This document shows positions 60,626 to 64,000 of a stretch of DNA of 64,000 nucleotides, piece by piece. The notes under the pieces are model-generated. The model saw only the letters and a list, made by a program, of their open reading frames with translations. It was not told the origin of the DNA and did not search any database. A program made the position numbers and the translations under genes. This stretch comes from Bacteroidales bacterium. Lineage in GTDB: Bacteria > Bacteroidota > Bacteroidia > Bacteroidales > WCHB1-69. The stretch is from contig JAEETJ010000004.1 of NCBI GenBank assembly GCA_016290295.1, forward strand, positions 74,546-138,545. Reading direction: 5' to 3'. The first letter of the stretch is position 1; each line of letters opens with the position of its first letter.

Positions 60626-61000
60626 TTACTTAGTTGCTTTCTTCTTGTTTGCAACAGTTTTCTTACGACCCTTACGAGTACGTGCGTTGTTCTTGGTACT
60701 CTGTCCACGTAACGGTAAACCGATACGATGACGAATGCCTCTGTAGCATCCGATGTCCATCAGACGCTTGATGTTCATCTGAACTTCCGAACGCAAAGCA
60801 CCCTCTACCTTCATCTCGTTGATCATTCCACGGAGTGCTGCCAACTCATCATCATTCCATTCATTTACCTTTTTGTCATGGCTGATACCGGCTTTGTCCA
60901 AAATACTAGCTGCAGTGCTGCGGCCAATACCATAGATGTAAGTCAAACCGATGACGCCTCTTTTGTTTTTCGGTAAATCAATACCTGCAATTCTTGCCAT
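60626..61000 (-). CDS. rpsM: 30S ribosomal protein S13
   Basis: A 124-residue S13 in the 30S head. [30 protein letters not shown] and [31 protein letters not shown] are typical. It ends in a basic lysine-rich tail ([12 protein letters not shown]). It lies after rpmJ and before rpsK. Confidence 0.98.
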   Translation of the reverse strand: MARIAGIDLPKNKRGVIGLTYIYGIGRSTAASILDKAGISHDKKVNEWNDDELAALRGMINEMKVEGALRSEVQMNIKRLMDIGCYRGIRHRIGLPLRGQSTKNNARTRKGRKKTVANKKKATK

Positions 61001-61033
61001 AGCTTAAAATCTATTTTTTAATGTTAATACTTA

Positions 61034-61150
61034 TTATCCTTGACGTTGTTTTTCTTTCGGGTTCTTTTTGTTGATAACATAGACCACGCCGTGTCTTCTG
61101 ACCACCACGCAATCTTCCGATCTCTTTTTAACTGAAGCTCTTACTTTCAT
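61034..61150 (-). CDS. rpmJ: 50S ribosomal protein L36 (too short for the ORF track)
   Basis: A 38-residue protein: [20 protein letters not shown], then [18 protein letters not shown]. It matches L36. Two of the usual zinc-binding Cys are replaced (only one Cys present), so it is the zinc-free form. It sits between infA and rpsM, the canonical place, 14 bp after infA. Confidence 0.97.
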   Translation of the reverse strand: MKVRASVKKRSEDCVVVRRHGVVYVINKKNPKEKQRQG

Positions 61151-61164
61151 CTCTAATATTATTT

Positions 61165-61386
61165 TTATGATTTATGTCTGAATGTGATACGTCCTCTGGT
61201 CAAATCGTAAGGTGATACCTCAACCTGCACCTTGTCACCGGGCAGAATCTTGATATAATGCAGTCTCATCTTTCCTGAGATGGTCGCGATGATCACATGG
61301 CCATTTTCCAGCTGGACACGGAACATAGCGTTTCCTAAGGATTCGATGACGACACCGTCTAATTCAATGGATGATTGTTTTGCCAT
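61165..61386 (-). CDS. infA: Translation initiation factor IF-1
   Basis: A 73-residue OB-fold protein: [72 protein letters not shown] in family order. It binds the A-site of the 30S subunit during initiation. ATG 61386 (MAKQSS) is preferred over the track start four codons upstream. It lies 12 bp after map. Confidence 0.98.
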   Translation of the reverse strand: MAKQSSIELDGVVIESLGNAMFRVQLENGHVIIATISGKMRLHYIKILPGDKVQVEVSPYDLTRGRITFRHKS

Positions 61387-61398
61387 ATCTTGATTCAA

Positions 61399-62202
61399 TT
61401 ATATTTTCTCTTCTGTCCCCAACACTTCCCCGATGAACTTGTATGTTGATAAAACTCTGGTACCGTTTTTGGTGATGGCGATTTGGTGTTCATAGTGCGC
61501 CGCGGGTTTATGGTCCATGGTTCTGATGGTCCATTCGTCGCGTTCGCAGTAGATCTTGCGTGAACCCATGGTAATCATCGGTTCGATGCAGATGACCATG
61601 CCCTCACGCAATCTGTCACCCTTGCCAGGTTTGCCGTAGTTGCACACATCCGGTTTCTCGTGCATGTTTCTGCCGATACCGTGTCCGCACAACTCGCGAA
61701 CAACCCCGTAGCCGAACGACTCGCAATAAGTCTGCACGGCATGGCCGATATCACCGGTAGTATTCCCCGCAACTGCGGCAGCTATTCCACGATAGAGAGA
61801 CTCTTTGGTACGTTCCATCAGCAGTCTTTTCTCCTCCGACACATGTCCCACCGCAAAGGTGTAGGCATAGTCGCCGTGATAGCCGTTCAGGTATGCTCCA
61901 CAATCCACAGATATGATATCTCCTTCATTGAGCACCATTCCCTCTTTAGGAATACCGTGGACCACCACATCGTTTACCGAGAGGCAGAGAGAGGCAGGAA
62001 AACCGTTATATCCTTTGAAGGATGGCACACCGCCGTTGTCTCTGATGTAGGTTTCCGCAATTCTGTCGAGATAGAGCAACGGAACTCCCGGTTTGATGTA
62101 CTTGGCCACTTCGGCCAGAGTTTTTCCAACAAGCAAAGAACTTTTTTGTATTATTTCAATTTCCTCTTCGCTTTTCAAGCGAATCTTGTTAAACATATTC
62201 AT
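61399..62202 (-). CDS. map: Methionine aminopeptidase, type I
   Basis: A 267-residue metalloprotease that removes the initiator Met. The metal ligands are in ISVDCGAYLNGYHGDYAYTFAV (two Asp), CGHGIGRNMHEKPDV (His), GMVICIEPMI (Glu) and EHQIAITKNGTRVL (Glu). VNDVVVHGIPKEGMVL is also typical. Its ATG overlaps the secY stop by one base (TAATG), so translation is coupled; a second ATG two codons in is possible. Confidence 0.98.
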   Translation of the reverse strand: MNMFNKIRLKSEEEIEIIQKSSLLVGKTLAEVAKYIKPGVPLLYLDRIAETYIRDNGGVPSFKGYNGFPASLCLSVNDVVVHGIPKEGMVLNEGDIISVDCGAYLNGYHGDYAYTFAVGHVSEEKRLLMERTKESLYRGIAAAVAGNTTGDIGHAVQTYCESFGYGVVRELCGHGIGRNMHEKPDVCNYGKPGKGDRLREGMVICIEPMITMGSRKIYCERDEWTIRTMDHKPAAHYEHQIAITKNGTRVLSTYKFIGEVLGTEEKI

Positions 62203-63557
62203 TAGTAAGCACCGCCGCTGTAGCGACCTTTAATTCTGCCGGATTTTGTCAAGCCGTCGTAATGTCTCATCAACAAATGGCTTTCGATTTGCTGAAGAGT
62301 ATCCAGAACAACACCCACCATAATCAACAGAGAGGTACCGCCGAAGAACTGAGCGAACTGTTGGTTCACACCGAACAATCTCACGATAGCGGGCAGGATG
62401 GCCACGATAGCCAAGAAGATAGAGCCCGGGAGGGTGATTTTTGACATGATACCTTCAATCAGTTGGGCAGTTTGTTTACCAGGTTTCGTACCGGGGATAA
62501 AACCACCGTTCTTCTTCAGGTCTTCAGAAATCTGCTGAGGATTGATGGTGATAGCGGTATAGAAATAGGTAAACAGGATGATCATGAGGAAGAACACAAT
62601 GTTGTATCCCCATCCGTTATAATCAATGAAGCTGTGCCAGAAACCGCTGGTTGACTGTTCGGTAACAGAAACGAAAGTCAAGGGGAGGAACATGATAGCC
62701 TGAGCGAAGATGATGGGCATAACGCCAGCAGCATTCACTTTCAAAGGCAGGAAGTTTCTCACACCACCATACTGTTTGTTACCCACAATTCTTTTAGCGT
62801 ACTGAACAGGAACACGACGTGTACCCTGAACGAGCATGATACAGAAAGCAATGATCAGCATCATAATCACCAACTCGAGGATGAAGATGATAGGACCACC
62901 GTTCATATCACCGATACGTGAGCTGAACTCAGCTTTCAGAGCGAAAGGCAGACGGGCGATGATACCGATCATGATGATCATGGAGATACCGTTACCGATA
63001 CCATTGTCGGTGATACGCTCACCCAGCCACATGATAAACAGGGTACCTGAAATCAAGAGGATAAAGGAGGTGACGGCAAACACTGACAAGTGACCAACCA
63101 CCGGGGTAAGCATAGTCGGAGAGATAGCACCGCTGAACTGACCTTGGATCTGAGCGATATAAGCGGGGCCTTGGATAGCGACCACTGCCACAGTCAGATA
63201 ACGGGTAATCTGGTTCAGTTTCTTTCTACCGCTCTCGCCTTCTTTCTGCAGACGCTGGAAATAAGGAACTGCCAGAGTCAGCAACTGGATAACGATAGAT
63301 GCAGAGATATAGGGCATGATACCCAATGCGAAGATAGAGGCATTGGAGAATGCACCACCTGAGAACAGGTCCAACATACCCAGCAGACCTTCCTGAGCCG
63401 ACTTGGTAAATGCTGAGAGGGCACCGGGGTTGATACCCGGAAGCACCACGTGAGCTCCCAAACGATAGATCAGGATGATAAAGAGGGTATAAAGAATTCT
63501 CTTTCTCAGATCCTCGATTCTAAAAATGTTTTTTATGGTCTCGATAAATTTTTTCAT
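62202..63557 (-). CDS. secY: Preprotein translocase subunit SecY
   Basis: A 451-residue ten-helix channel of the Sec translocon. FIILIYRLGAHVVLPGINP opens TM1. GALSAFTKSAQEGLLGMLDLFSGGAFSNASIFALGIMPYISASIVIQLL covers the plug and TM2. RITDNGIGNGISMIIMIGI, RVPVQYAKRIVGNKQYGG and NPQQISEDLKKNGGFIPGTKPGKQTAQLI are typical cytoplasmic loops. The order rplO-secY-map-infA matches other Bacteroidota. Confidence 0.98.
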   Translation of the reverse strand: MKKFIETIKNIFRIEDLRKRILYTLFIILIYRLGAHVVLPGINPGALSAFTKSAQEGLLGMLDLFSGGAFSNASIFALGIMPYISASIVIQLLTLAVPYFQRLQKEGESGRKKLNQITRYLTVAVVAIQGPAYIAQIQGQFSGAISPTMLTPVVGHLSVFAVTSFILLISGTLFIMWLGERITDNGIGNGISMIIMIGIIARLPFALKAEFSSRIGDMNGGPIIFILELVIMMLIIAFCIMLVQGTRRVPVQYAKRIVGNKQYGGVRNFLPLKVNAAGVMPIIFAQAIMFLPLTFVSVTEQSTSGFWHSFIDYNGWGYNIVFFLMIILFTYFYTAITINPQQISEDLKKNGGFIPGTKPGKQTAQLIEGIMSKITLPGSIFLAIVAILPAIVRLFGVNQQFAQFFGGTSLLIMVGVVLDTLQQIESHLLMRHYDGLTKSGRIKGRYSGGAY

Positions 63558-63589
63558 GAGATGTAATATAAGTATTATTTACATTTGTA

Positions 63590-64000
63590 TTATTCAGCTG
63601 CGGGAGCGTCAACTTTTTCACCGATCACGGTAATCTGACCACCGGCGTTATTGATGGCAGCCTTAGCGGTTTCTGAGAAAGCGTGTGCGCTCACTTTCAA
63701 AGCGGCTTTCAGTTCGCCTTTGCCCAACACCTTGATCAAAGCGTTTTTCTTAGCCAGACCATTAGCCTGCAATACTTCGGGGGTAATTTCTTTCACGCCC
63801 TTGTTATCTGCCAGGTTCTGGAGAGTGCTGATGTTGATGGCGTTATATTCCACACGGTTGATATTCTTGAAACCTCTCTTAGGCATGATTCTGTAGATAG
63901 GCATCTGACCGCCTTCGAAACCGATTTTGCGGCTGTAACCTGATCTGGACTGGGCACCTTTATGACCTCTTGTAGAAGTACCGCCTTTACCTGATCCTTG
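63590..64000 (-). CDS. rplO: 50S ribosomal protein L15, 5-prime end outside the window
   Basis: The frame is open to the right edge, so 137 codons including the stop are visible. The track entry starts at an internal ATG; in fact the frame continues upstream as [20 protein letters not shown], the L15 signature. [20 protein letters not shown] and [21 protein letters not shown] follow. secY starts 32 bp downstream. Confidence 0.97.
   Translation of the reverse strand, partial: QGSGKGGTSTRGHKGAQSRSGYSRKIGFEGGQMPIYRIMPKRGFKNINRVEYNAINISTLQNLADNKGVKEITPEVLQANGLAKKNALIKVLGKGELKAALKVSAHAFSETAKAAINNAGGQITVIGEKVDAPAAE

Overview
The window looks like chromosomal DNA from a member of the phylum Bacteroidota, most likely an anaerobic member of Bacteroidales. 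Several things point that way. Type IX secretion accessory proteins are present (PorP/SprF, PorV/PorQ, PD40-OmpA). There are BatD/BatE, DUF4295 next to L33, DUF5618 and FISUMP proteins. At least fifteen TAnnTTTG-type -7 promoter boxes lie just upstream of genes, and there are essentially no Shine-Dalgarno sequences. HydG and a VOR-type 2-oxoacid:ferredoxin oxidoreductase suggest anaerobic metabolism. No tRNA, rRNA, CRISPR array or recognisable transposase was found.

Layout. 1-2.3 kb: end of a possible envelope protein, a Gate-domain permease and an ORF6N protein. 2.5-8.3 kb: GT9 and DUF4254 (minus), then divergent nucleoside kinase, MBOAT acyltransferase and an SGNH-like partner. 8.7-13.8 kb (minus): PD40-OmpA protein, a RarA ATPase fused in frame to a PorP/SprF membrane protein, and a PorV/PorQ protein. 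14-19 kb: enolase, an ORF6N/PLD-like gene bracketed by inverted repeats, then a TM1266-type regulator and HydG. 19.2-24 kb (minus): BatD, BatE and a YfhO-like protein, divergent from prs. 25-29.2 kb: a ThiL-like protein with altered motifs, an SDR, GT2 and a DUF1295 membrane protein. 29.25-32.5 kb: TPP riboswitch, TonB-dependent receptor and PnuT-like transporter. 32.6-35.8 kb: a lipoprotein, DUF4190-like and DUF2752 genes, then a DNA-binding-like protein convergent with a Ser/Thr kinase. 36-39.7 kb: murF, anmK, murB. 39.8-43.6 kb: L33, DUF4295, ftsY, ispH and a GH5-like lipoprotein. 43.7-45.2 kb (minus): D-2-hydroxyacid dehydrogenase and L19. 45.5-50 kb: glycogen debranching enzyme, GT4 and GH57. 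50.1-52.9 kb: vorDBAC-type operon. 53-57.8 kb (minus): DUF5618, a PD-(D/E)XK-like protein, a three-repeat FISUMP protein and MscL. 58-64 kb (minus): rplO-secY-map-infA-rpmJ-rpsM-rpsK-rpsD-rpoA-rplQ.

How genes work together. The riboswitch, receptor and transporter form a complete two-membrane thiamine uptake unit. The debranching enzyme, GT4 and GH57 form a glycogen or alpha-glucan unit. The murF-anmK-murB cluster combines peptidoglycan synthesis and recycling. The PorP, PD40-OmpA and PorV/PorQ genes form a T9SS-related envelope module.

The most unusual content lies between genes and at one gene junction. The intergenic DNA between 12 and 27 kb carries repeated modules with a conserved GGGGAGT flank and short hairpins whose stems differ but often stay paired. 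Two modules, with an AT-rich promoter repeat, lie in inverted orientation on either side of the ORF6N/PLD-like gene, so the whole resembles a mobile element. A 51-nt promoter cassette is identical at enolase and GT2, 12 kb apart and in opposite orientation. A shared 17-nt motif lies exactly 42 nt upstream of two -7 boxes. The RarA-PorP fusion joins a cytoplasmic AAA+ ATPase directly to a signal peptide and an outer-membrane protein.
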